Source: Marisa cornuarietis
Lineage: Eukaryota > Mollusca > Gastropoda > Architaenioglossa > Ampullariidae
Assembly: GCA_004794655.1 (NCBI GenBank)
Contig: SMMW01000013.1
Span: forward strand, 248,001 to 312,000
Direction of reading: 5' to 3'
Length of the DNA stretch: 64,000 nt
The position numbers and the translations under genes are program-made. Below the pieces are notes generated by a model, which was not told where the DNA came from, did no database searches, and saw only the letters and a list, made by a program, of their open reading frames with translations. Below are positions 1 through 12,700 of the stretch, in pieces. The number at the start of each line of letters is the position of its first letter. Positions within the stretch are counted from its first letter, which is position 1.

Positions 1-603
1 TATCACGGGAAGGACAATACCTAATTTTTGCAAGTAATCTTTTGGTATTTCTTCCAGGTTTTCACGACTATTTTCTTTGCGTTTTTATTGGTCTAACACT
101 GTCGCCCCGTGTTAACCATTTTGCATGCATAAATTCACTAATTACCAATATTATCTGAGCTAGTACAGAAACTGTTGCAGTAAAATAATGAATATCATTA
201 AAGTTGACTTTTCGAGTAATTTTAGGCTCATAAGCGTCATCAGTGTGTCTAGTTTTAGTGAAAAGGTAATACTAGGTCATATATAAATGTGTTTTTACTT
301 TAACACTAAACAAATGTTGGAAAACAACAGTGTGTGTTAACTTTACAATATACTGTAAATGTGCAATAAATTACCTTTAAGATAATGAGATAGACCCTAG
401 ATACCAAACTGCCATATTGCAGTACAAAAAACATGATTTTAATGAGATCTTGATAAAGATACTTCATTTTGGCAGCAAATTAATTCCTACTACAAGTGAG
501 ATTTTGCAATTCTGCACCAAACAATCTTTCAAACAAATAATTTCTGACAAAAATAATGACAGTCCTTAACACGATATTTTTGACGAAAGTAAGTAATCCA
601 AAC

Positions 604-752
604 CGTGAACAAGGTCCTGGCGAATAACGCGCACAGGGTCATCTTTGTCGTCTGTGTTGGGCGGATGCTCAGCTATCTCATCCATAGTGTCAAATCGAAT
701 TATGAACGCCTGGTTCTTCGTGTCGTAGATAAACACCATCGGTTTTCCTTCT
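604..752 (-). CDS. Gene A exon 14, WWE domain second half
   Basis: A 149-nt exon encoding REGKPMVFIYDTKNQAF followed by the WWE closing strand IIRFDTMDE and DPVRVIRQDLVHG. The upstream exon requires phase 2, so the acceptor must be the AG before 752. The ATG further upstream belongs to an ORF whose 5' part is intron. The donor is a weak G|GTTTGG at the place where gene B uses G|GCAAGT. The catalytic exons should follow left of the window. Confidence 0.75.
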
Positions 753-2564
753 CTGTGATTCCAAACAGTTTCAAATCGAAATATCATCTGTAGCTATCAT
801 AGCTTGCCACTAAACTTTAGCTCTTTTTCATCTCCCTTCCCAGCGCTATCAGTTGCTGCCAAGCTATTTTTATTCTCAGTGCAGTTGTGGGATGAACTGT
901 ACCTTCTTTGGTGGCTACTTGCCTAACATGTTTCTAAAATTTAAAACTGTTCTGAAGAAGCAGATTTAGGAACACTTATCAAAATTATGTCCTGTGTCAA
1001 TTAGATGCGTTGCACAAGTGCATATGTATATTTTAAACGAAATAATGTCTCAGTTTTATCTTATTTAAATTTAGTTTTAAAAATGTGCACTCTGCCATGC
1101 TCGACCATTGTTACTCCAGCTGCAGAGCTCTGTAATATAATGTAAAGATACAATTTTTATCGGATATTATATGCGGTGTGATGTTAAGCCAATACGTGAG
1201 TGAGTGGATGTGCGGGATGTTTTTCTGAAGCTTTTCTGTGTCAGAATATACTCGAAGTTACATTAGGCAACAACATAAAGGCTAGAAGATAAAGCTAGAT
1301 AGAAACTGAAAAACTATTAAATAACTGAATAACAAACTGACTATAAGAACATACCTGTAACCCATCTCAATAATGTAATTGTTGTTCTCATCATATGGAC
1401 GTAGTTTTTCTCCAGTCATGCCCACCTCTACCCAGCTCCACTTTACCTACATGCAAACCAAAAACATCTTGAATTTTTCTTTTAGAGATGTTTATTTAAT
1501 CTATATACACTGACAATTACCAACCATTCAGCCCAAACAAAACCTTAGATGGACTGAGTAACACAAGTGTCGTATTTATCTGAGAGTAGTAGAAATTAGT
1601 TCTAACTTTGAGTAACACCTTTAAGTAAAATGTTAACATGCTGTTCGCCTCAGGTATATTTAAGAGAAGTGTAGCCTTAATTTATAAGGGCTAGTATTCT
1701 AATTTTTTGCGATATTTATGAACCTATGAAAGAAAGTGAGAGGCAAAAGCCCGCCACGGACCTCTCACCATTTCCTGTCTACACAATGTGTCACGTTTTT
1801 CATCCAGAAGATGACATGGTAAAATAGAAAAATTACACAAATAACCTATCACTTATATTATCGGTTCGACTACCATGTAAATAAGTTTGAAAAAGAGGTA
1901 ATTTCGTGATCCTTCATTCGTAGGGGAGGACTACTAGTCTCTTCCTCTTCACTGCCAATTCTTCAACAACACACTAAGGGTGTCAGGTAACCATTCAACT
2001 GCTGGATCAACTTGGGCAAATAAAGTGCGTCGCAAGAGTTTCGAATCAGCTGGTGTACGCGTCTACGGCCCAGGAATTTAACCACTAGAGTTATGCGTTT
2101 CCCTGTTATGGACTACATATGAATACTAAGGCTGATCGTTGACCCTGACATATGACTCATTCTCAGATAATATCATCTGCTTTCTTACAACCAAGAACGA
2201 TATTGCACAAATGAAACAAGGGCCAAAAATAATTTCTTTATTTTGACTTATTTTCTGCTCAGTATGAGTAGCTGTACAAACCTGCTTGCTCATCAGATCA
2301 GCATGCCTTCTGGCATTTACATGTCGCTCCGCCTCCCTTATGATTTCACTGTATGGCACCCTGCTCACATCGTCCCGCAAACCACGTAAGCGAATTTTCT
2401 CTGATTCGAACATGAAATTAAGATCTACGAAAACAGGCTTGCATGCATGCTCGAGGTTCTTTACCTGAAATAAAGATTTTTTTTTGTAAACTGAAGAACA
2501 AGGATAGAGAACCTCTTTGCAAAAAGGTCTTCCCTCTACTCTGAGGTCTGTCGTTCCCCCACTT

Positions 2565-2597
<33 letters not shown>

Positions 2598-5500
2598 TAC
2601 ACACACGCGCGCGCACGCGCGCACGCACATTCTCTCTCTGTGTTAATTATTTTTCAATGGCTACACAGCGGTCAGACGACATTTAACATGCACACCCAAA
2701 TACCTGATTTTGTTTTCATAGTCACTTTTCAAAAGACATGCAATTCCAAGTCAGTTTCAACAAGTCAAGATAAAAAAATAACGAAGATCTTTACAGATTC
2801 TTACACGAAAGTCATCCCAGTATTGTAGGTCAGGGGCATCAATTATCAGTTCTTTGACCATGTCAGTGTAAGCTCTAAGAAGGGCTTCTTCCGCTTCCGC
2901 TGGAACATTTGGCTCGAACCCCACAAATACCACAGTCAAAGGTTTCGACGTTTCTTGAAAGAACTCATCTGAAATAAGCTTTACATTTCAGTAGGTAAGG
3001 GCATACAAAGAACTTCAACAGACTAGATATTGCAGAAAAAAAATAGTTATAAATTAAAAGAAATCCAGGACTTTCAATGACAATCTGCGGAGAGTACAAA
3101 AAAGAAATGAACAAGAGAAGAAAAGTGAACAATCTGTCCATTTTGCAGCTTACAGAGAATAAAAAAGATCTGAGAGAGACAAGTTACAAAGTTGGTGGTA
3201 AGATTATCAGGATTTACCCTGCGGAAACCTGAATGAAAGGACTGATGAGGATGAGGAGGAGGATGAAACTGAAATGTTATGACACTAAAATCCAGTGATT
3301 AAGCACGTAGACACACAGATCAATCGATATATAGGTAGATAACTTGCATTTCTTGATCCCTTTTGAATTTGGGTTGGTTTTCAGGTCACTGGCAGGCTCT
3401 GTAAAGAAAAAAAATTAAGAAATGTTTAATGTGACGAAAGTTTTCTTGTCTATAAACGAATATTAATATTGTTTTGACATCTTGCAAATTTTTCGTATTT
3501 GCACATGATAAGCCTGTTTCCCTTCGTGTAAAATTGTGTGTTCGGACAGTGGTAGTCCATGATGTTTGCTGCCCAAGAAGTCATGCATCTCACTCGCTCT
3601 CGTGCTCATTCTGTATGTGTTCATGTGAGTGAGAACGATTGAGGATTGGGAGAGAGAGAAAGAGCATGCGTGCGTGTCAGTCCGTTTGTGATGTGTTTGT
3701 GTCATCTCTCATACTGTTTGTGACAGTCAGCATTATTCTAGTCTGAGGTCACATAAATTGAAACAAACTTTTACAATCATTTAATGTGATCATTCACCTG
3801 ATACAACAGTTCATTTACAACTAGAAAGTAAATATGTAAATATTTGATGTTCTGTTTGATATTTGACATTTCCAAATGCGAACAGGAAAGCAATTAGGGG
3901 AGTTGAATAATTTGTAATGAATTTGTAGATATTAATGTGTTACACATCTTAAATAATTTGTTGAAGAATAATCGTGACTAAACTTTTACCTTCTGTTTTT
4001 GCTGTATACTCTTCTTTCACTTCTTTGAACACCTGAATTTAGGGGGGAAAAAACAAGCCAACTCAAACTGGGGAGTAGCATCAAGTTTTATGATATAATA
4101 TCTTTGGCAAACAAAATTAAATTCCTCTTGAATCTGTGTTATTCTATTGCTTGTGGAGATGTTCATTTGTTGACAAAAATAATAACTCTAGTAACGTTTT
4201 AGTGTTCCTTTACTGCATATTAACAACAAACTAAAATTTGCTGTAGAAAAATTAGTTTCGTAGTTCAAAAATGATCACTATATTTAAAATGCTGATTTAA
4301 GGCCCAAAAAAGTTTTATGATGACTCATAAAAATACTTAAGTTCGCGCATATGTGCAAGAAATATTGGACATAAAAATCAAGGGGACCAAAATAGTGAAA
4401 TCGTTAGTCTCTTTAATGCTTAAAGCAAAGTGTCAGACTAGAAAACGAAAATTACTTTTGTCACTTCCAGGTCTTTCTTGTGGAGGATAATGACGACGTC
4501 ACTGACACTACAGTCAGGATGTTGGCGACCAAACTTGATGATAGCTTTAAACATAGCTTCAGCTACGATCTTGGGTGGGAACTTTAAATTCCCTGTTCCA
4601 ATCGCAGGAAAACCGATAGAAGAGTGTCCCATCTCATTTGCTTTTTGTAGACATTTGGTTGTAGTTTCTTTGATCACCTGTATTTATAGCACACTAGAAT
4701 TGATTAACAAACTCATATGTAGAAAATTTTAATGATTATGATTAAATCTGTAAATAAAAGTGACATTGCAAATTGTTTGTCAAATCTCGTTTTAGAACTA
4801 ACACAAATATTCAATGCAATAAAGGCTCTTCAATCGAATGTCGCTTAATGTAAAACGAAATTATCAGGTGTTTACAGTAAAATATCTTAAAATTCTTAAA
4901 AACAAAAGTTAAGAAGACTAAAGTGAAAGTGAGCATGTGGTGATCAACTCGAGAACATGTAAACTGTCATGGCGGCCTAGCAACGTTACGAGGTTACCCT
5001 GAGGCCAAAGATTAAAGTTCCACACACTACTTCTTTTGTGACTGACAAACTCCCACAGAATATGCTCTCTAGTCTAAGTAGCTTAAATGTGTGTTCTCCC
5101 CTCTTTTTAAGATTTGACTGAGCTTAGTAAAAGATTTTATTTCTCAAAAATCTGAGTGACTCTCTTCCGTTCCTCGAATTGAGTTCAGTTCAGTTAACTA
5201 TGCGCAAAAATGTAATAGATATTAGAAAATGCATTGTTAACGCCGTCAAGGAAAAAGACAACAGACCAGCATCTGGCATGGGAATTACACAGTTTTAAAA
5301 ATATTAACAAGCGGCTAATGGTAGTTTTCTAAATGCTGGCCCGCTTTCTTTTAGAAGCTGCGATCTTCTGCCGAACCAAACTATGGCCACGCAGAAACGA
5401 ACATACACATTTACTTTTACGAAACTTTTCGAGCTAGCTCCGTAGACGAAATTAGACTATGTCTGTTATCTTGTATCAGAAGGAACAGAAAATACCTTTT

Positions 5501-8500
5501 TCATCTGTTTTACGTCCTTTTCTTCCTTCAGGCAGCAGTGAAAGACGTTCTTGCAGAACAGTCCCTTCTGACGACCTTTGCCAGTGACGGCAATATCGCC
5601 GAACCCAATGCCTTTCGGGTATTTTGTTTTGCATTCTTCTTGTAACTCGGTTCCCCCAACTCTCAGCAAGTCCTTCGACACTTGCCCCATTGACAAATTC
5701 AGGGATGTGTTGCTGGAGTTCACCAGTACATTATGCTGTCAAACATGTAGCAGACGTTTGCAACTTTGTTTTGTTAGTAATAAATAGTATTATCTGTTAA
5801 CTGATATTACATTCAGACGTCCAGAAAATGGATCGCCTACTTCGCCAGTGATCGCTAACACTGTTTGGGAAACTCTGTGAATTTGGATCCTACACCACAC
5901 CTCTTCCTCAATCCCTCAGTCCCAAGCCATGGACAATATTTACGAATGAAAAATTATATTTAATTTTCTGTACTTCTGTTTGTCTTTCCCGCATATACAT
6001 CTGTAGACATATCTCTGTTTGCAGAAATTACAAGAAAATACCCAATTTACAACTTAATGATATTTTGAATCATGCTTTTGAAAAAAACTTTTTCTTAGTT
6101 TCTTAATTTTAGTAACTTTGTAATATTGTGATCCGCGTGAGAATAAAAAGGTGTATTTTTATTGTTGTTCATTTTTCTCATAAAAAGTAAGCATATATCA
6201 GAACATTGTCTCTCTATAACTGTTAGGAGCCAGAAATTCATACCTCTTCCTTTGTGATGTCACTCATAGGATTTAAGAAAATTCTGGGTTTTGAAGGTAG
6301 CCCCCTGGACTTTTTAGCAGACTCTAAAAAATGTGGGATTAAGGAATTTTGTATTATTCATTTGTTGCTATGATTAAAAGAATTACCTAGAATTAAATAA
6401 GCATGATTTGAATGTCTGATTCTTCCACTTCCTGCCCTGGCATAAAGATTTAAAGAGAAGAAAAAAAAAGTTGCGTGAGTACTGCTTCGAGTGAGATAAT
6501 GGCTCTACTTACTTGTTTGGGGATCTGCAAAATTTCTTGTTTGCCTTTGCTGTCCATCGCCTGGAGAGGAGCCACCTGTTGCCCCACTGGTATGCATTGA
6601 TCCCTGGTCAGGTAAGCTGCTGGGAGCGCTGTCGACACTATGGTCCGACGTAAACATGGCAAAAAATTGGTTGGTCGGATCAAGAATTTTGCACTTCAAC
6701 CTTTTCTCGATATCTGCAACTTCACGTTTTCCATCATCTGATGCAAGAAACCGAGATAATGACGGAAGATTAAGTGTTCTTTCCTTCGATATTTTTTTCT
6801 TTTTTAGACTTTCCAATGCACGGCGCGCGTCTGAAACTACTTGCGCGGTTCCTGTTACAGAAATGCAGCCTCTTCCAAATGTAACACCTTTTGAACTTTG
6901 CGGGATGTGTGCAGCTAGGTAGTTCTCAAGGGGGTAGCCGTAAAAAGATGCCAGATTATCGTCAACAGAAAAATTTCTCAAAATGATGGCATTGTCTTTT
7001 AAAAATCGTTTCACTTCTTCACAACAAGTGTCGAAATTTGTACCAACACCTACAATAACCAACTGTGTCGATTCTTCTTTCATACGTACAGTGCCTCCAC
7101 CAAGGTCTTTGAATGTTTGTTTAAAATTTCTCCATTTATCACTTCTACGAACTTCCATATCATCTTCAGATAAAGGAATTCTTTCCCTGAAAACGTGTTT
7201 CAAGCAAGCTTCTTTCGTCACTGTTGTCTGATTTTTACCGAGGGAATAAATATTTATGCCGTCTTCTGTAAATTGAATAGCTCCTTCCGGATCTGTCTCT
7301 TGGCAGACAGTTTTAAGAAGACTTTGCGCCTCGCTCTTAAGAAACAATTTTCGTATGACATCCATGTCCCACATGTGTTGACAGACGCTGATTTTCTTAC
7401 AAAACTTCTTCACGTCATCTATTTCTCTCTCGGCTCCTGTCAGTCTCAGAAGTTCCTTCTCATTATCATAATTTACCTTTAATTGCGGGTAATTCTCCTG
7501 AATTTCTTTCATCGCTCGGTGTTTCTTGACGAAGAAGAGGTATGTGTTTTTATCTATCTTGATATCTTCGCATCTTTCGATGGACTTTCTCTTCATCTTC
7601 TGTTCAGCTTCACAAAAGGTTTTCTTTACTTCCGCCACGACACTATCACTAACATCTGTAGTGACGACAACAAGCAGACTGTGAGATGAGTCGTACTTTA
7701 TTAAAGCACCTGCCCTGTCGGCAATGTCTTTGACAATGGCCTCTGATTGAGAAAAGAGCTGCGATGTGACTTTGACCTCTTCCACCGTAATCTTGCTCAA
7801 GTAGTCTTCAACAGCGGTCCTCACATCTTGAGACCATGCCGGTGCAAGTTGACGAACTCCTTCTGTTTCCTGAGTTAGGATGCATTCCATGTAAAGAGAT
7901 TCTGATTCCGAGGAACTAGCTTCCTTAAGACAAGCATAATGTTTCTTTAGAAAAGATTCGAATTCCAACCACAGATGACTGATTCCTTTTATGTGAATGA
8001 TCTTTCGTCTGGCAGATTCGGAGAGACTTTGCCTCTCCGGGATCTTGACAGGAGGACTGGTCCTTCCACCGCTAGGACCGAGACACTTGTAAAAGGGTAA
8101 TAACTCTACCTTCTTTCCTTCGAGAGTGTGGCTTCGACTGAGAACCTTTGATGCAACTGTAAAATAAACACCAGCGACATGAAAAATAGTATGTTTTTTA
8201 TGCATCTTTTCCGTTTCAATAGATTAATTTAGACTACTACTGTTGCAGAAGCTGCTGGTGTTGCAGCTGTCATTCCCGTTGTTGTTTATTCCATTGCTAC
8301 TACTGCGAATATTTTGTTGTTACTACTTTCTGCTTTAACTAATTTTATTTGTTCCAACTCTTTTTTCTCTTTCACGTTCTCCTCTTTCTCCTCCCCCTTT
8401 TCATCCAGCAAAATGTCAAGAAATAAGATACTTAAGTCCGAATACTTTAATCAAATGACTTATTGTCACAAATGAATAATAAATAAACTTAAAGACTTTA

Positions 8501-9658
8501 TTCATGCAAGATAAGTACAAGATAAGATAAGGTGCTTTTTACTGGGAATATTTCTTGGGGGGAAATCATACCTGTAGCATCCTCAAAGGTGATTACTGCA
8601 TAATTTCCCTTTTCTTCAATTTGCACACCTGTCACTTCACCCCCACCGCTGCGGCGCTTGTTCTCAAAGTAGTTTTTCAACATGTCTTCCGACGGACGAG
8701 GGCTTTCAGGTAAGTTACGCACCTGAATTGTGCATATGCATTGGATAGGCTCAACTTCCAGCGTCACATTTTTGAACTTCCTCTTTTTTATTTCTTCCTG
8801 TAACTTCTGAATATCTGCAAAATAGAAATATGAAAAAAAGAAATTAAATATAGTTTTCAGGTCTCCCAAATTATTATTTTGTATTAGATATAATTAAGCG
8901 CTCTCCTTCTTGGAAATGCTTTAATCAACAATGATTTGTATGTGATTTATTTTTGCTTTTTTAAATATTGATTGTCCCTGTTTAAGAAAAACCTTTCCAC
9001 AGTTAGCCTGATAACACGCGAAAAACATTTTAATTCATTTCACAATGCTGCTACCTGATCCCCTGCTTAATGTCAAAATATACTTGCCAATCTTGTCAGC
9101 AAAGATGACAACTGCCACGCCTTCATCCCCATATAGAATAGAGTCCACGTCAATGCGGCTTCTACCTTCTATATACAGTTTCAGCTCATCACCAGGGTCC
9201 AAGTCTGGGAGGCCTCGCATGAGCACGCGATCTGGCATCATCTGCGGCGGAGTGTAGACACGTGCGTCGAATTTTCGTCCTTCTAGAATGTGCTCACTGG
9301 ACGCCACACGAGCTGCGTCTGTACCGGAAGTGGAAAACATCTGTTAACAACAACAGCTGGAATAACTTTAGCCACTTCATGTGATAAATCAAGGAAACAG
9401 AAGATACGAAAAAGGATAGAAGAGAGTAGTAACGATGCAGAGGAACTAAATCGTTCCTGGCAACAGCCACCAATTGTGTGTATATCGCCTGATTACCCAA
9501 TGGTACAAGTTAAAATTATCGTCAAATTTCGATATGTAGCTTCCACATTGCTTCAGAGGTATTCGCATCACTGTTACATAACGACGTCTGTAAATTTGCC
9601 CAAAACACCATTTGATTGGATGATTTTGTAGTTTTATTTATATCCGTGCTTGCGTAAG

Positions 9659-9711
<53 letters not shown>

Positions 9712-12700
9712 CTTGAGGAGCATAGGGCCGCAACAACACCTCGCCAGTGGACCCGGTTTTGGGCAGCCCCCCTCAGTTGGGCCCATGTGGTTCCGCCATC
9801 TTTTGCCTCGCTCTCTACTGATCTTTTCCAAGTCTGCATTGGCCTCCCAACTCTCCTCTTCCTCTGAGGGTTCCAGTCAAGTGCCTGCCTGGCAATGGTG
9901 TCAGCTGGTTTGCGCAGGATGTGTCCTATCCAGCCCCACTTGCGCTTTTTGATGTCTTGACTAGTGGCACTCTGGTTAGTTCTTTCCCACAGGCTGCTAT
10001 TGGAGATCTTTTCAGGCCATCTTATTCCCAAAATATGGCGAAGGCATCGGTTGGTAAAGTTCTGGGGCTTGTTGTTGATGGTATTTGTCACTCTCAAGGT
10101 TTCGGAGCCATACAGTAGGACTGCCTTCACATTGGTGTTGAAGATGCGGGTCTTACTGCGGAGGGATAATGCTCGGGAGTTCCAGATGGGGCGTAGGGTG
10201 TTAAAAGCATGCCTGGCCTTGTTTATGCGGCTTCTGATGTCATCGTCCGCTCCACCATCCTTGCTAACGATGCTTCTCAGATATGTGAAGCGGTCTGTTT
10301 CTAGGATGTTTTCTCCTTGAAGATGGATTGGGAGTTCCTGCTTGTTGTTGATTTTCATCACTTCGGTCTTCTTTCTGTTGATCTTTAAGCCGGTCTTCTC
10401 TGCTTCCTCTGCTAGCTTTCTCAGTTTGGTTTGTGCATGCTGCTGCCGATGAGATAGGAGACTAATCTGCAAAGTCCAGGTCCTCTAGCTGTTTGGTGAA
10501 GGTCCACTGGATACCGGTGTTGTTGTCTTGCGTTGTTTTACGCATAATCCAGTCTATGACCATCAGGAAGATTGTCGGTGATAATATGCAACCCTGTATT
10601 ACGCCAGACTTCATTACAAAAGGTTTAGTGAGTTTGCCGTTATGGAACTTGGCAGGATGAGTCTTCATACAATCCCTGGATGATGTTTATGAATTTGGGC
10701 GGAATACCATAGTGGTTCATCAGCCTCCAGATGACGTCCCTGTCTACACTGTCAAAGGCCTTCTCGAAATCCACAAAAGTTATATAAAGGGAGGATTGCC
10801 ATTCGATGGACTGTTCTATGATGATATGGAGGGTTGCAATGTGGTCAGTGCATGACTTATCCTGGCGAAACCCTGCTTGTTCTGGTCTCAATCTCTTGTC
10901 TAGTGCCTTCTTCAGTCTCTCAAGTATTATCCTTGTCAGGACTTTGCTGGGGATGGACAGCAGCATGATCCCCCGCCAGTTGTTGCATTGGGAGAGGTCT
11001 CCTTTCTTTGGTAGTTTGACCAGGTGACCTAATTTCCAGTCTGCTGGGACTAGCTCTTGTTTCCAGATCTTGTGTAGGAGGGACTGTAAAATTGTTGCTG
11101 TTGTTTCTGGGTCTGTTTTAAGTGCTTCTGGGGGTATGACTTCCGGGCCTGTTGCTTTGCCATTTTTCATACTTATGATAGCTTTGATGATTTCTGTCTT
11201 AATGGGAGGGCTGGTGTTGATGTGAAGTTGTGCAGTTGCTGGTGGTATGTCAGGTAAGGATGGTGGATGAGGTCTATTCAGCATCTCTTCGAAGTGCTCC
11301 ATCCAGCGGTCTCTTTGTTCTGCATCGTTTGTTATGGTCTTGCCGTTTTTGTCTTTCACTGGCTTGTTTGGGTTTACGCTCCTGCCTGACAGACTTCGTG
11401 TTATTTCGTATAATCGCTTCATGATTCCCTGTATGGCTGCTGTCTCTGCTTCCTCTGTCAGTTCATGGGCGAAGCGTCTCTTGTCCTCCCTTACCGACCT
11501 CTTCACTTGGCGGTTGGCTTCCCAGTATTTCACTCTGAGACCTTCTTTCTCTTGCTGGTCTTGGCACTGTTTGAGCTTCTGTTTCAGTCCCTTTCTTGAT
11601 TCAATCTTTTCCCAAGTCTCTGGAGTCATCCATTCCTTATGCTTTCTTTCCCTCTTCCCTAGAACATCTGTACAGGTTGTCTTCCAAATGCTCTTGAGTG
11701 TTGACCAGTGTTCTTCCACTGATTCTTCTGTCAGTCCTGAAAGGGCCTCATACTTATTCTTAATGTCGCAGTTAAAAATTTCCCTTGTCTCCTTGTTCTT
11801 TAGGTACTGAGTATTGAACTTGTGGTGTGGTCTGCCTGCTGTATCGATGAAGGATTTCAGCTTGATTTTGAAGACTGCTATTAGGAGCTGGTGGTCTGAC
11901 GCAACATCTGCTCCTCTTCTCACTCTGACATCTTGGAGACTCCTTCTCCACTTTCGACCAACCGTTATATGGTCAATCTGGTTTTCTGTCTGGCCATCTG
12001 GGGAAGTCCACGTTGTTTTGTGCACATTTTTGTGCGGGAATACAGTGCCACCAATGACGTGGTCATTGAAAGCGCAGAAGTCTGTGAAGAGCTCCCCGTT
12101 TTTGTTGCAGGTGCCGACGCCATGTCTTCCCATGATGAGCTCCCTGTTGGTGTTGTCATCTCCCACTTTGGCATTTAGGTCTCCCATAATGATCTTCAGA
12201 TCTCTCCTTGGTGTGCGGTCAAGCAGAGACTGCAAGGAGCTATAGAATTCTTCTTTTTCCCCTTCATCTGCTGCATTTGTTGGTGCATAGCACTGGATTA
12301 TGGTAATCTTCCTTCCTTTAGCATTGAATCTTGCTGACATGAGCCGTGGTGAGACTGGTTCCCAGGCCATCAGCACCTTTGTTGCCTCTGTGGATATCAG
12401 CAGTGCTACTCCATGGGTATGGTCGTGGTCCAGGTCTTTGTGGCCAGAGTAGATGATGGTTTCTCATGATGGTAGTCTGGTCTGCCCACTTCCATTTCAT
12501 CTGGTTTCACATAACCCGAGGACCGTGATGTTGTATTTTCTCATTTCACTTGCCACGAGCTGATTTGCCACTTTCATAGAGGGTTCTGATGTTCCAGGTC
12601 CCTATCCTGGTTCTTGCCTTGTTCGTCAGAAGATGAGTCGGCGAGCTGGCTTCCCTAGGGCTTTCACCAGCCTGCGTCATAAGCTCTTCTAGAGATGATT

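Noticed and set aside
25..85. A minus-strand fragment reading ENLEEIPKDYLQKLG with a possible phase-1 donor, considered as the next gene A exon
   Set aside because: The only acceptor in the right phase is very poor, and the sequence does not resemble the catalytic exon of gene B that should follow the WWE domain.
9650..9952. ORF beginning with a long poly-His run
   Set aside because: It is the translation of the (CAT)n tail of the RTE element plus the antisense of its C-terminal coding region.
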